From NCBI GenBank assembly GCA_021399435.1, contig JAJTUP010000075.1:1-64000 (forward strand): 64,000 nucleotides of DNA. Direction: 5' to 3'. How positions within the stretch are numbered: the stretch's first letter is position 1; the number at the start of each line of letters is the position of its first letter. The DNA is from Diaporthe sp. PMI_573. Its lineage: Eukaryota > Ascomycota > Sordariomycetes > Diaporthales > Diaporthaceae. The position numbers and the translations under genes were made by a program. The notes under the pieces are model-generated. The model was not told the origin of the DNA and ran no database searches. It saw only the letters and a list, made by a program, of their open reading frames with translations. This document shows, piece by piece, positions 45,350 to 55,751 of the stretch.

Positions 45350-45681
45350 GTAGTTAAGATATTATTTCCTTTAGCTGCCTCAGGCTAGTTTCCTAATGTG
45401 GAAAAAGCAAGTTACCCTCTTGAGGGTGCTCCATCCCGGCCCTAGCCACACTGCCAAGACTAGCCTAGGTACCATCGCCGCATAATGTCCAGTGATTGAA
45501 AGTACCATTTCAATGAGCACAATGTCTCCCCCGCCCCCGCCCCTGGTGCCCGTCAAAGCTGGCAGCGCCTTGACGCCTCAAATATATTTGGGGACGCCTT
45601 CCTGCTAAGTTTAATCGCGGCTTTGCTCTGCTCGGCAACAGTTGCTCATTATCACCAACCAGAAACATCATCAACAGAACG
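45350..45681. other. Spacer before the ZZ/Myb gene
   Basis: No gene. A GCCCCCGCCCC-type C-rich run lies at about 45530-45543. Confidence 0.4.
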
Positions 45682-47592
45682 GTGCCGGGCATTATGTTTG
45701 CAAGCAGCAGGAATCATGACCCGTCCTCATTTGCCCAAGTGCTTCGCCAACGACGGCCGCGGCAGAGAAGACCAGAGCGCCCAGGTAGCGCCGGCCCACC
45801 GTCCAAGTCAATCCCAGGGCTCCCAAGCACCTTGCCGTCAGTAGCACCCGCCACCGCGCGCCTGGCTGAGAGCATGCCTAGACAAACCTCACCCCTCCTC
45901 ACAATAGCAGCCTCCACGATACAGGCCTCATCTAGGGCAGGGCTGTCCACTTTGGCGGCCTCCGCTGCTGGGGGCACAGCATCCATTCCACCGAGCCTGC
46001 CGAACAGCCCGCTGGTTCTCCAAGACCCCAGGTCTCAGCCCTGGACAACGCGCAGTCTCCGACTTGTCCCCCTAGCAATACCTGCAAAACGAAGGGCAAG
46101 CCACGGGGCGGACACATCTGCAGGTGGCTCTGTCTGCAGAACTGCGCACAAGCCTTCTAAACGCGCGAGGACAAGTGAGCCTGGAGTAGAAGGGGCGAGC
46201 ACAATCCTAGACATGGCCGGACCTGGCGGGTTAAGTGCCTTCATGTCTGATTTATCGGGCCCAGACAAGGGGTACACCTGCAGGCTCTGCTCAGGCGTTG
46301 TCGATGAACAGCCAAGGCAACAGTGCCAGATATGTCCAGACGTCTATTTCTGCCTTAGTTGCTCCATCAACTCGGCGATCTTACATCCAGGGCACACATT
46401 CAAAATGGTAGAGCCCTTGATTACAACAAACATCCCAGATCAGCAGCAGTACAACAGTCACAAGCAGCTGGCGCTAAGTTATGACAAGGCTGACGACAAG
46501 GCGGACGAGGATACCCTGGGGCAGAATCTCGGGGAGGTCGATGACGAGGAAGCACGCCAGATGCTCAGTACGGTGCTTCGAATACCCCTCTGCAAGGTTT
46601 GCCAAACCAGGCTGTTCGACCTACGCTATGAATGCCAGGATTGTCCGGACACAAACTTCTGCTCAAGCTGTCGTTCACTTGAGAGTGGCCATACTCTGAA
46701 GCTCGTGACCTCGCCAGTCATCGTCAGCAACTCTGACGGTTCTGCCGAAGGTGAGGCCGGCACCGATAACGCTGTCATTATCCAAAACGGTATGGATGAG
46801 GATGGCAACTTTTCTGCCAGCCCTGGCTCCGACAGAGGAGGCCAGAAGGCGGAAAATGCCAGTGCTAAACATGTCAATACCGAGCACATTTCCGACGATC
46901 ATGGCTCGGGAGACGTCGATGAGCACGCTGGTGGCGGCATCGAAAACATCCCCAGCAGCAAGGAGTGCCGCCGAATCGAATTACGATCAAAGTCACGGAG
47001 ATCACCGGTCACGCAGCCAGATGTTTCTTCCCAGGATCTCTCACAAATCACAAAGGCAATGACAAAGGCGATAAAACGCTTGCAGGCTGTGGTCCACGCT
47101 GCAGAGCATCTTATGCGTATAAGTACTATACAGAATGTGCCCCAAACGCGCCATCCAAAGACGCATGACAGGAAACGCCGAAAACCAAAGACATCCACAG
47201 CAACAAAACTTTCCCTGCCTAAGGCTTCCCTGTCTAAGGCTCTCCTTGACTTCCCCATTGACTTTGCTACACTGGACAGCGATGGCGATAAGGATGACGA
47301 TGGGGAGAATGAGGAAGAGGACGAGGCTCAGGATGAGGGCGATGAAAGCAGCGGCAGCGGTGGCGGAAGCGACAGCGGCAGTGGCAGCGGCAGTGGCAGC
47401 GGTGGCAGGAGGAACCCAGCACGTCGGAAGAGGAGTGGGCATCGTCTTCGCCAGTGGTCATCGAGGGAACGGCGTCGACTTGCCCAGCTGAAGCAGAAGG
47501 GGTGGAAGGATGGTCGGATAGGGGCTGATTTGGGCCGCAGCGCGAGCGCCGTGGCACAGCAGTGGCGAAAGCAGAAGTTGTCTGCTAGGTAG
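45682..47592 (+). CDS. Protein with two ZZ zinc fingers and a C-terminal Myb-like domain
   Basis: Single exon, 636 residues. The N-terminal 190 residues are low-complexity, rich in Pro, Ser, Ala and Arg. Two ZZ-type fingers follow: residues about 198-240 (YTCRLCSGVVDEQPRQQC, CPDVYFCLSCS, HPGHTF) and 303-345 (LCKVCQTRLFDLRYECQDC, NFCSSCRSLESGHT), each with the Cys-x2-Cys, Cys-x2-Cys, Cys-x2-Cys and final His pattern. After an acidic stretch and a Gly-Ser run (about 556-575) the last 45 residues form a Myb/SANT-like helix set (WSSRERRRLAQLKQKGWKD, then SASAVAQQWRKQK). ZZ fingers bind proteins or histone tails, and Myb-like domains bind DNA, so a chromatin-linked role is likely. The ATG could also be at 45694. 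Codon use is GC-rich and no damage is seen. Confidence 0.8.
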   Translation: MPGIMFASSRNHDPSSFAQVLRQRRPRQRRPERPGSAGPPSKSIPGLPSTLPSVAPATARLAESMPRQTSPLLTIAASTIQASSRAGLSTLAASAAGGTASIPPSLPNSPLVLQDPRSQPWTTRSLRLVPLAIPAKRRASHGADTSAGGSVCRTAHKPSKRARTSEPGVEGASTILDMAGPGGLSAFMSDLSGPDKGYTCRLCSGVVDEQPRQQCQICPDVYFCLSCSINSAILHPGHTFKMVEPLITTNIPDQQQYNSHKQLALSYDKADDKADEDTLGQNLGEVDDEEARQMLSTVLRIPLCKVCQTRLFDLRYECQDCPDTNFCSSCRSLESGHTLKLVTSPVIVSNSDGSAEGEAGTDNAVIIQNGMDEDGNFSASPGSDRGGQKAENASAKHVNTEHISDDHGSGDVDEHAGGGIENIPSSKECRRIELRSKSRRSPVTQPDVSSQDLSQITKAMTKAIKRLQAVVHAAEHLMRISTIQNVPQTRHPKTHDRKRRKPKTSTATKLSLPKASLSKALLDFPIDFATLDSDGDKDDDGENEEEDEAQDEGDESSGSGGGSDSGSGSGSGSGGRRNPARRKRSGHRLRQWSSRERRRLAQLKQKGWKDGRIGADLGRSASAVAQQWRKQKLSAR

Positions 47593-48182
47593 AAAAGGAA
47601 GGGGGAAGCTATGGGACGTGTATGACATCAAACTTCGGGTCACCTTGGCCAACTGATCATGGTTGGTGATACAAGGCCGGCAGTCCATCCAATCCTTTGC
47701 CAGATTCTTGGAAGCTGAGAGCGTCAGGTTGGGGCTGCTCATCGCCCTCCGTCCTTTCTTGTTCATTGGGCGCTCAAGGGCATCACAGGCGCCATGAAAG
47801 TGGCGGCCGCTTGGTCTCCTACGCGGTGGGCAAGCGTGGTTGCCGAAAGGATTCATGAAGGGTGCAATCCTACTGCAACTGCGCAGGCGTCAAGGCACCA
47901 GTATCACGGACGCACACTCACGGTACCGGGTCGCTTGGGCCTTGAGTAATGGCACCCGACGGTCAATGGAAGTTTACCATTTGGGGCCTACGCAAGGCGC
48001 GTCGGCCTGATCCCTTACAGTTGGTCGAAGACCTCTGTCATCTTTCTAAGTGGAAAAAGTACTCACAAGCCATGGGCCTCAACCGATGCGATGTGCTGGC
48101 ACGTCGATCGCGGCTTGCAACGAGGCTAACCACAATCTGTTGGTCGACCATGGACCCCATTCAACGAGACAGTTCCAGTGTC
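47593..48182. other. Spacer upstream of the 48.3-kb gene
   Basis: No gene supported; frames on both strands are short or overlap the 3' end of the ZZ/Myb gene. Confidence 0.4.
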
Positions 48183-48190
48183 TATATAAA
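48183..48190 (+). promoter_or_regulatory. TATA box of the 48.3-kb gene
   Basis: TATATAAA, 108 bases before the ATG at 48298. Strong TATA boxes at a like distance precede the genes at 53843 and 55752. Confidence 0.6.
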
Positions 48191-48297
48191 GCCGTAAAGT
48201 CCCAGTCCATGGTCATGTTAGGACAAAACTCCCATTTACACCATTCTTTACTCACAGAAACCACGACGCTTCGCACATTGTTTGCAACCAGTCCACA

Positions 48298-49527
48298 ATG
48301 TGCTCCGCCATGAATGCCAAAAGGGACAGAGTTGAGAACTACAGAACCTATACTGAAGCCTTGCTCCAAAGCTTCTACAAGCTCAAGCAGACGACAAGAG
48401 ACCATGTCGACCTTGTGTACAGCTTGACTATGGGCCGACAAGCTCCGTCCACACTGGACTCGTACATGGGAATTTTGAGGGCTCTTGAATTCCTCGGGAC
48501 CGGCATAAGTGCAACAGACCCCAAGAGCCTGCTTATAGCATTCGTGTATGAAAGAAACAAGCCGATATTCGATGTTATTCAGGATTTCAACCCCTCTAAA
48601 CTGGAATGCCAGGCGACGAGGAGTATTTGGGGATTCCACGAGCTGAAAGTCGTCACAGCGAAATGGATGCAGGGGAAGGACGAGGATCAAATGGTACGCC
48701 TGGGGCAATTTGCGATGAGCCTCTTTGACAGCGATGCCGACACAAAGCCTCGTTACGTCTCCGCCAAGGACAGACAGTTTGCAAGCAAGGCCAATCTCAA
48801 GCGGGTATGGGACCGAAGCAGGACACAGAACTCATACATCCGACTTGTGCGCTCGCTACGCCTGCTGGGACTCGTCGAAAAGGGGGGAGACCATTATTTA
48901 TTAGGGTGGCTGATGGAGAAGACCGGCCTGAAGGTGGGCCAGGTGGTGGGCCATCCTTGGGATCTATCACACCTGGAGCTCCTCGTGGCCAAGACCGTGA
49001 GGGAAGGGGTTCGGAGGTCGCCAGGCATGCAGGGAGCGACTGACACCCATGAAGGAGGCCATACACGCAACAGGGAGACACTGGAGCAGGTGGAGAAGGA
49101 TGTGGAGGACGAGGACGACGAGGAAACGGAGGAAGTGGAGGAAGTGGTTCGAGCCGACTCTCCAGTACGACATGACGACCCTACAGCGTTGAGGCTGTTC
49201 CAAGCTGTCACCGAGGCTTGCGAGACTGCCTCGAACGCGAACAACGATGTCGCAAAGGCCTATGGCGCCCTTACTTGGAAGTCTGCAGAACTGGTGGCGC
49301 ACTTGGCCAAACAAGGGGGCCATACAGGGTGTCCTACTGTTGTTCCACAGAAACGACGCCTTGAGGCACCCCGGCAAGTGGCGCACTTGGCCAAACAAGG
49401 GAACCAAGTTGGGTGTCCAACTGTTGTTCCACAGAAACGACGCCTCGATACCGGGCGTCCTGCTGTTATACCACAGAAACGACGCCTTGAGGCCCCCCGG
49501 CAAGTAAGCGCTCCATGGATAAGTTAA
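48298..49527 (+). CDS. Hypothetical protein with acidic linker and C-terminal 28-residue repeats
   Basis: Single exon, 409 residues; family not recognised. Residues 1-240 look globular and helical. The part NLKRVWDRSRTQNSYIRLVR, then LRLLGLVEKGGDHYLLG, could be a winged-helix-like turn but this is only an impression. About residues 262-285 are acidic (VEDEDDEETEEVEEVV). The C-terminus (about 333 on) carries two and a half repeats of a 28-residue unit, VAHLAKQG..GCPTVVPQKRRLEAPRQ, each with a basic QKRRL core that could be a nuclear-localisation or nucleic-acid contact. The ATG at 48298 lies 108 bases after a strong TATA box; a second ATG at 48310 (MNAKRD) is possible. No introns. Probably a lineage-specific, nuclear protein, but function is unknown. 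Confidence 0.6.
   Translation: MCSAMNAKRDRVENYRTYTEALLQSFYKLKQTTRDHVDLVYSLTMGRQAPSTLDSYMGILRALEFLGTGISATDPKSLLIAFVYERNKPIFDVIQDFNPSKLECQATRSIWGFHELKVVTAKWMQGKDEDQMVRLGQFAMSLFDSDADTKPRYVSAKDRQFASKANLKRVWDRSRTQNSYIRLVRSLRLLGLVEKGGDHYLLGWLMEKTGLKVGQVVGHPWDLSHLELLVAKTVREGVRRSPGMQGATDTHEGGHTRNRETLEQVEKDVEDEDDEETEEVEEVVRADSPVRHDDPTALRLFQAVTEACETASNANNDVAKAYGALTWKSAELVAHLAKQGGHTGCPTVVPQKRRLEAPRQVAHLAKQGNQVGCPTVVPQKRRLDTGRPAVIPQKRRLEAPRQVSAPWIS
49294..49506 (+). repeat. In-frame 84-bp tandem repeat within the 48.3-kb gene
   Basis: Unit 1 is 49294-49377 and unit 2 starts at 49378, both with GCGCACTTGGCCAAACAAGG and TGTTGTTCCACAGAAACGAC. A third, shortened unit (about 49450-49506) keeps just the CCACAGAAACGACGCCTTGA end. 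Unit length is a multiple of three, so copy number can change without breaking the protein. Confidence 0.85.
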
Positions 49528-50652
49528 TAAACTTCAGTATTGGACTTTGACTCGCTGCCATATACATGTAGTTAGCAGAAGCAATATACACGTTGGCACA
49601 AGTAATTTCGAAGGATTCTATCTAACTTATGGACGAAAATGAGGATATCGAGATCTGTCTAGCAACGGCGGTGGAGATTGATAAGGCGCGAACGGAGCGG
49701 TGGATCAAAGCAAGTCGTAAACGCGAGAATCTACTCATTTATTCTTAGAGCGGTCGCACCAATACAATAGCTAAGATTAACCTGGGCTTTACGATCGTGA
49801 CAACCTTTGTGCCGTGGCTTGCTACCGCCAACTCGATAGGCGTTGGGAGCGTCGTCCGCCTCTTCCTGCAAATCAGATTCGACTTTCCATCATCACCAAC
49901 CTGGTCCCGTTGATAGCCAAGGTCCCCATTCACCATAGACCCGTCCACGAGCATCTCGGCCACGACCACGTCGGGCTTTTTCATCTCGTAGATATCGGCG
50001 TCGTTAACTTGGGGACGTCGATAACAATATAGTCCGCCGACCTGATCTTGGTATAGAAACGTGCAGTTAATAACGCTCCCGAGCCCAAGCATGGTCTTCA
50101 TCGAGTCGATACTCACCAAGCTGGTAAAGGAGGTCAAGATGTTTGAGTTCGAGTTTGAGGGGATAATCACCAACAGGTTGATTAGGGTTACTAGTCTTGT
50201 TCACCATGACCTTCTCGTTAGCCTTCTTCTTGATTCTTCTTCTTGTGTGTCCTGGTTATTTGCTCCTTCTCGAGCTGGTCCCGCATATGGTGCCGGTCTC
50301 GTACAAGTGGACCCATTGCACATCTTCCGCTCCATTAACTATAATGAGCGACGCGACGATAGAGAGCCTGTCCTACCCTCATCGACAACCACTGTGGCAC
50401 GGCAAATACACGTTCTCGGCGACCAGAACGCGGATAAGCTCGAAGCCGTGTGAAGATGCCCAAGGGGATAAGGATGGCCATGCGGGCGTTCGATTCACTT
50501 CTAGGAGACTTTATTATCAATGTGTCATTTGTTTAAGGTGGGCAGGACTGCGGAAGGGGTCAAGGCACCCTTGGATATATATGAGGCGCCCTTTTCCACT
50601 AGGCAACCCCCATTTATTGCCACAGTATCGAGATGAGATATGATTATCATCT
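49528..50652. other. Stretch with weak reading frames
   Basis: A 39-codon frame at 49629-49748 (MDENEDIEICLATAVEIDKA..) and a 142-codon minus frame at 49745-50173 (containing QVNDADIYEMKKPDVVVAEM) look partly protein-like but have no known relatives and no clear gene model. A TATATAT lies at 50576-50582 without a convincing ATG after it. Confidence 0.3.
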
Positions 50653-51507
50653 CTATTCCAAAGCCTCCATCATCCCCGCCCTTATCCCTGCCATCGCCTC
50701 GTCGACAGCATCGCGAATCGCTTCAAACATTTGATCATCATCCACGTACCCGCTCAACAAAAGATCGACTTCATCGCTAGTAGCGTACTCGCAGGCGATC
50801 TCCTCGCGTAGCCGATCAATCTGTGCGGCCACATGGGTCTGAACGCGGTCCGAGATATTTGAGGACACAGACGCAGTCGAAACCAGGCCTCCAGAGGGAG
50901 TGGGGGATGCAGTTGAAGCGTCCTCGGAGGCCCCAGGCTCTTGCACACGCCCCCGTCCTTGGTCCACCGACTGCATACCACCAGCCTCACGCAAGGCTGC
51001 CTCCTTTTCCTGCACCTGTGCTAGCAGTAATGTTAGGCTGGTGATCTTTTCATCCACGACCGCCTCTTTTGCTTCCATATTATTCATCAAGTCTGTTATG
51101 CTCTTCTCCTTCTTGGCCATACGCCGTAGCAGTTTACACATCATCTTCTCACGCTCTCCACAGGCCAGGTCGAGATGTTTCCATGTGCGGTAGTTTGGGG
51201 TAGAATTTGATGGCGATAGCAAGGGCGTGCGTGCTTGCCTGCGCTTCTTGTTGGCAATGGGCGGGGGTGAGAGTGGTGGCGGCGGGGGACTTGACGCGAG
51301 ATTTGAGTATGGAGGCAGCTTATCGCCGCGCGCTGTTGACGATAGGTTTGGTGGGGGGAGCAGATTACCGGGCGGCACATATGTCGAGAACAAGGACGGA
51401 GGAAGCCATAGCTCTTGCGAACACGTAGGATCAGCCCACCCGCCCAGGCTTAGGTATTTAGATCGAGATGAGAACAAAAAGGGGAAGGGATTAGGAGCAG
51501 CCTTCAC
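50653..51507 (-). CDS. Hypothetical coiled-coil protein with Pro-rich N-terminus
   Basis: Open minus-strand frame of 284 codons, stop at 50653-50655. Residues 1-95 are rich in Pro, Ser and Leu (SSPPPPPLSPPPIANKKRR); a basic NKKRRQAR follows. Residues about 112-168 are heptad-like and helical (MMCKLLRRMAKKEKSITDLM, LTLLLAQVQEKEAALREAGG), a likely coiled coil. The C-terminus is acidic (SDEVDLLLSGYVDDDQMFEA). No family recognised. The true start may lie within the Pro-rich part. Its layout (linker, coiled coil, acidic tail) is like that of many fungal retroelement-associated or small regulatory proteins, but nothing here proves either. Confidence 0.45.
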   Translation of the reverse strand: MKAAPNPFPFLFSSRSKYLSLGGWADPTCSQELWLPPSLFSTYVPPGNLLPPPNLSSTARGDKLPPYSNLASSPPPPPLSPPPIANKKRRQARTPLLSPSNSTPNYRTWKHLDLACGEREKMMCKLLRRMAKKEKSITDLMNNMEAKEAVVDEKITSLTLLLAQVQEKEAALREAGGMQSVDQGRGRVQEPGASEDASTASPTPSGGLVSTASVSSNISDRVQTHVAAQIDRLREEIACEYATSDEVDLLLSGYVDDDQMFEAIRDAVDEAMAGIRAGMMEALE

Positions 51508-52592
51508 TCCGCACCCGCGATTTCCCCCGTCCTGTCAATCGTAACGAAGGGTTGGAAGGAAAGTAGCAGATGTTGCATCATCAGCCCAGCCTCTGCCGCG
51601 CACAAGAAGTCCGACCTCTTGCTCCCCAAGGCCCAGAAGATCCAAGAGTCGTAACCCGGGAATCTGTTCTGTAGCATAGCAATGGGGCACAGCAGAGGAG
51701 CATATACTGCGGGACTGCAATGCAGTATACGCGGCTGGTGTGGGAGGGAGCTGTGACGAGATTTGAATCGGAGATGTGAGAACGACGTGCGCGAAAAGTG
51801 TTGGAAAGAGGAGAGTGGGATCAGGTAAACCAGTAACACGCGGGATCTATGTGGGGTCTGCTAGCCTGCACAGCCAGCACACTTGGGAGTCAGGCAGCCG
51901 CGATGGCCGAGTTCCAGGCCAGGGGGCTGGTCAGGCGGATGGATGGCATGACGGCCAGGTGTGCCGACCATGCTTGGCGACGGTGCGTGGTTACCGCATA
52001 TTTTACTAGCTTAGTCTTGGCGTCTGCTGTAGATCGGTAAACTTTACTAGCGCAGCGACCACTGCATCACCTGGTGCAGTCGCAGGGGGTAAGTTACATT
52101 GCCAAGCCAGAGGAGGGAGGATCAACGGGCGCAGTGATTCGGATTTCAGAAATTCGAATGCGGCCAATCAACTGGTACAGCCGTAGCCAACGGAAGCGGT
52201 CGATCAATGCAGCCTCTTTCAAAAGCGTACTAGTATCCAAGTAGAAATAATGCTGTGATAGGCTGATGGCATGTCAGACTCGGACGAGGCTGGGTGGGTG
52301 GCAGTTTGACTAGATCTCGAGGCTGGCTTACTGTAAACTGTGCCATCCACCAAGGCTACCTAGGTACGTAGCTTTAATGTTTGCCATGTATGCTTGCTCA
52401 CATTAGAGATGAAAGTCCGAATTGATTAGGGTACAGCGCCATCCCCTCGGTCTCCAAGTCAGCATGCGCAGAAAGTTCCTCGTGGACAGCCTTGTTCATT
52501 AATTGGTCCGTCCAAAGATAAAAAGGCGCGTCTACACAGCTTGTTCCAAATGTGTTGGTCTCGTTCAAAATGTATTTGTCTTTGCCCCCATC
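51508..52592. other. Stretch without a supported gene
   Basis: Short frames only. 51840-52000 holds a 63-77 codon plus frame without domain character. Confidence 0.4.
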
Positions 52593-53491
52593 ATGGAAAC
52601 AGACACGGAGACCCAAGTCCTACGGCACGCCTTGCACAAACCACACACCGTGCAAGTGATGATGCAGCAGATGCCTACTCTGCAGATCCGAAGCTTGAAA
52701 GCCCTCCTTACCCGGAACAAGTTCAAATTTTGGGAGATCCATACGCAACCGAATCTAGAGGAATGGCGGAAAGCTACTGATCTTGAGTGGCAGGCTTTGG
52801 TGCATTTCCACTTGGACCTCGCGGTAGCTCGTTTCCTTCTTCTTGTCATGACCCGACCGTTTCGGTCCTCCGAAGACCTGCCCCGGGATATATGGCATGA
52901 ATTTGATGCCTTCCTCTATCTACATGCTCACTCACAGTCGCACCTCACCTCGCCTGCAACTATCATTATTAATACGGCGGCTTGCTTAATGGCTCTTCTA
53001 TACTACTACGAACCAACAGAGGGGGAAGTTTGTGTCCAGTTTCTGAGGAGACTAGGTTCTTATCGGTTCGTGTCCTCATGCACCATATTTTTACCTCCTT
53101 TGCTGACTGCATTGTGGTGAGAAGGCTGGAGCTGGGCGTCCCATTTGAAGATTTCGCAGAGCAAGTGACCTGGGTCATGGTCGTAGGACACACTCGCTCG
53201 GCCAGAGGCCTGGCAGTGGATAGTGAAAGCGCCGTCAAGTCCTTGCTTCAGCTGAAATCAATCCAGCGTTCCCGAAAATGCATCGACCAAATTTTAGCTA
53301 GACTTGTCTTTGATCTCTATATAGCCTCGTTTCCGACTAGAGGTTCAATAGACGGTCTCTTCTTCTGCACCTCGGCCTTGGACATGGAGGGGAAGGGTGA
53401 AGATGGGACAGCCTGTGTTGGCGAGACGACAATCGCACCACCACCGACTCCGAATGGGGAAAGATCAGGAAGGGTCACTCCGTCTCGGTGA
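52593..53491 (+). pseudogene. Hypothetical protein, probably frameshifted at a G run
   Basis: Two overlapping plus frames look like one protein. The first (from METDTETQ at 52593) encodes FKFWEIHTQPNLEEWRKATD and LDLAVARFLLLVMTRPFRSS, with a hydrophobic stretch IIINTAACLMALLYYYEPTEG. The second takes over at the five-G run 53021-53025 (MHHIFTSFADCIVVRRLELG, PFEDFAEQVTWVMVVGHTRS, ARLVFDLYIASF) and ends at 53491. One more G in the run would make a single reading frame of about 300 residues. No family recognised; the helical, Leu-rich pattern fits a globular protein. It may be an assembly error, a programmed shift or decay. Downstream, 53418-53525 holds two copies of a CGCACCA-CACCGACT word set. 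Confidence 0.4.
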
Positions 53492-53762
53492 GTTGGCAGT
53501 CGCACCAACACCGACTTCGAACGGGTTGCACTTCTGCAGTGACGCAAGGCAGACGGGGGCTGGTCCGTCAACCGAGGGGGTTCCATGTAAAGCGCGCCTT
53601 AGGTGTTGAGGATGTGGAGGGTGCCAGGGATCAGACCCAGCTTAGTTTTTCATGGCACAGTTCCCTGCAGCTTAGGATTCGAGACATTCAGTCCTTCGAG
53701 TGATTTTGCCCCATCTGCCATGTTGCATTAGGCTGTGTTCAGCAACAGGGCCTTGTCCCAAG

Positions 53763-53770
53763 TATATAAG
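53763..53770 (+). promoter_or_regulatory. TATA box of the 53.8-kb gene
   Basis: TATATAAG, 73 bases before the ATG at 53843; this distance places the start of transcription about 45 bases before the ATG and argues for that start over an in-frame ATG at 53735, which lies before the TATA box. Confidence 0.6.
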
Positions 53771-53842
53771 GCCTTGTGCAGTTCCATTTCGCTTTCACCT
53801 CTGTCAGCTTCGGTTCATTCTATTTTCTTTTCTGAGCGAAAC

Positions 53843-54825
53843 ATGACGATTAAGCAATCCACACGCGCCAACTCGTTGGAATGTTTTGGGAACCCAGATG
53901 ATGTCTACTTTCCCCTAACGCCGCCACCAGGCGAGAGCTTGGTGAGAGTGGCACAGTCCTCCTCAGCAAGTTGTGAGACAACAGCACCGTCTGTTTCCGA
54001 GAGCCAGGATGAGAAATCATCCGATGAGAGTTGTGGCACAACAGCACCGTCCTCTCCGACCGCAGGACGTGAGGAGCCATCCGATGAAGACCGTAAGACA
54101 TTAGCCATGTCCGACCGCATAGTATTGCACCTACTAATACAAAAGGTCACAGCCCGTCTGAGTGAGCTTTCACTGGGAGAACATGGAATGGAACCTCGTC
54201 CCTCCGACTCAGCGGGTAATCCAATGATCGGTGTGCCCCAGGTTGCGATAATCCCCACGCCACCCCTTGTCAGCATAATCGAGAAGTTGACTCCTCCTCG
54301 CATCGTGACCGTCGGCCGCGCGATTAGAACAACGGCAGTTCAGGTGGAGTTAAATCAGGATTTCTTCGGACCCTTTTCTCGGAACCCTCTTCGGATGAAT
54401 GTCGGACTGCGTGACTCGGATACCGAAGCAGATGTCGACCATGCTTTGAAAGGCCAGAAGTCCTTCCAGAGCACGCTACCTGTCATAGGACGCGGCCACA
54501 ATGGCGTATGGGTGCTCAAGTTTGTGTTCTTTACTCATTCAATGCGGGTAAAGAATAAGGGCAGCTATCGCTTCTTCTATAGCATTCAATTGCCTAATAC
54601 ATGGGGCTTTAGTGAGACCAGCAATCTACAAAGCTCGGGATTTGTCACCAGTGGTCGCTCGGATTTTAGTAAGTGTTCATGATCGTAACACGCTGAGAGT
54701 TACGGCTAATCTTTAAAAATTTAGCTTGCGATCAGATGGAGTTCATTGAGGAGCATGAGCGGCAAGACCATCTACGACTTCGCGAGTATGGAGATCTCGA
54801 CATCGTCGCAACTCGTTCGGGATAA
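53843..54825 (+). CDS. Hypothetical protein, possibly a distant velvet-like fold
   Basis: Two exons, 53843-54668 and 54725-54825, over a 56-base GTAAGT..TTAG intron; 308 residues. Residues 1-95 are disordered and repetitive: two copies of a Ser-Cys-x-Thr-Thr-Ala-Pro-Ser word set (SASCETTAPS and SDESCGTTAPS). The second half is strand-rich (PRIVTVGRAIRTTAVQVELN, VWVLKFVFFTHSMRVKNKGS, YRFFYSIQLP, SGFVTSGRSDFTC). The order of a strand, Gly-x-Tyr-Arg-hydrophobic strand and a later Ser-x-x-Phe segment faintly recalls the velvet domain of fungal developmental regulators, but the usual motifs are not clear, so this is a weak suggestion only. The ATG was chosen from the TATA box at 53763. No family assigned. 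Confidence 0.5.
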
Positions 54826-55660
54826 TTTTGGCAGGGGCTGAAATTAATATCAATCTTTAAACGTTAGGTCGGGATGGTATATTTTACTTAAGCGTTAGTA
54901 TTCTAATAGCCAAGAGATACAAAGTTGTGCAAGCTTTGTGAAACCTTGAATTGACGGTGGTCGAGGTGACTGAAGCCTTGAATGAAGATCTCTGGAGAGT
55001 TTCGCACCTGCAGGCCAGAATGATCGAGAGAGTCGGGGATGGATGCCGACCCCTGGCTTGATCTTCAACACGGATTTTGACTGCACATATTTTACTACCG
55101 CCTAGCCAACCAGATGCGTAATACGACATGTAACGTGTTGGTGTGGTAAAGTGACAATGGGGCCAAGCGCGAAGGATCATTGAAACTGCTGATCTCGGTC
55201 GATTGAGACCTTGACCCTTTCGTGGATGCTTGCCTCAAGTCCGGTAAAGACGCCGCCAATAGGAGCAATCAAAGCCCCCGCATTTTTCCATTTCACAAGC
55301 ACGACGAGTCTGTGCCTCACGAAAACGGTATGTCAGCGTAGCATAGATAAAGACGGGGTGGGTAAGTCAGCCAATGACATGCAAGGCGCGGCCAGGCTGA
55401 CTGTGACGGTTTCGCCCACATTTTCAGCCTGGCTGAGGCAAGACCAGCGTGGGTAATGTGATGGGCAAATTGTATCCTGCGGCCATCGAGTCATGATCTG
55501 ATCGATGAAGGGCACGCCGTCTTTGCTGGCGGAGGGATCACTCCATGGATGGAAGCACTACTTACTCAGACTAACTCCGAAGCTTATCATGCAAGCCTGC
55601 TCATTCAGTACGCCCTCCAAAAAGCTGTGCGACCATTTAGAGCCAGCCCAGCTGAGTGGG
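54826..55660. other. Spacer between the 53.8 and 55.8 kb genes
   Basis: Frames up to 98 codons (54884-55180 minus, 55211-55456 plus) without recognisable domains. Confidence 0.4.
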
Positions 55661-55669
55661 TATATATAT
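55661..55669 (+). promoter_or_regulatory. TATA box of the 55.8-kb gene
   Basis: TATATATAT at 55661-55669, 83 bases before the ATG at 55752. Confidence 0.55.
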
Positions 55670-55751
55670 CGGCGTCGAGTCCCAGATCTCTGCCCTTTTA
55701 CTGATACTACGATACACAATCAATTGACTTTCGTCTAGAGATTGATTCAAC

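Noticed and set aside
50061..50643. Plus frames of 130 and 148 codons
   Set aside because: They overlap each other and a minus frame; none has domain character or a coherent start.
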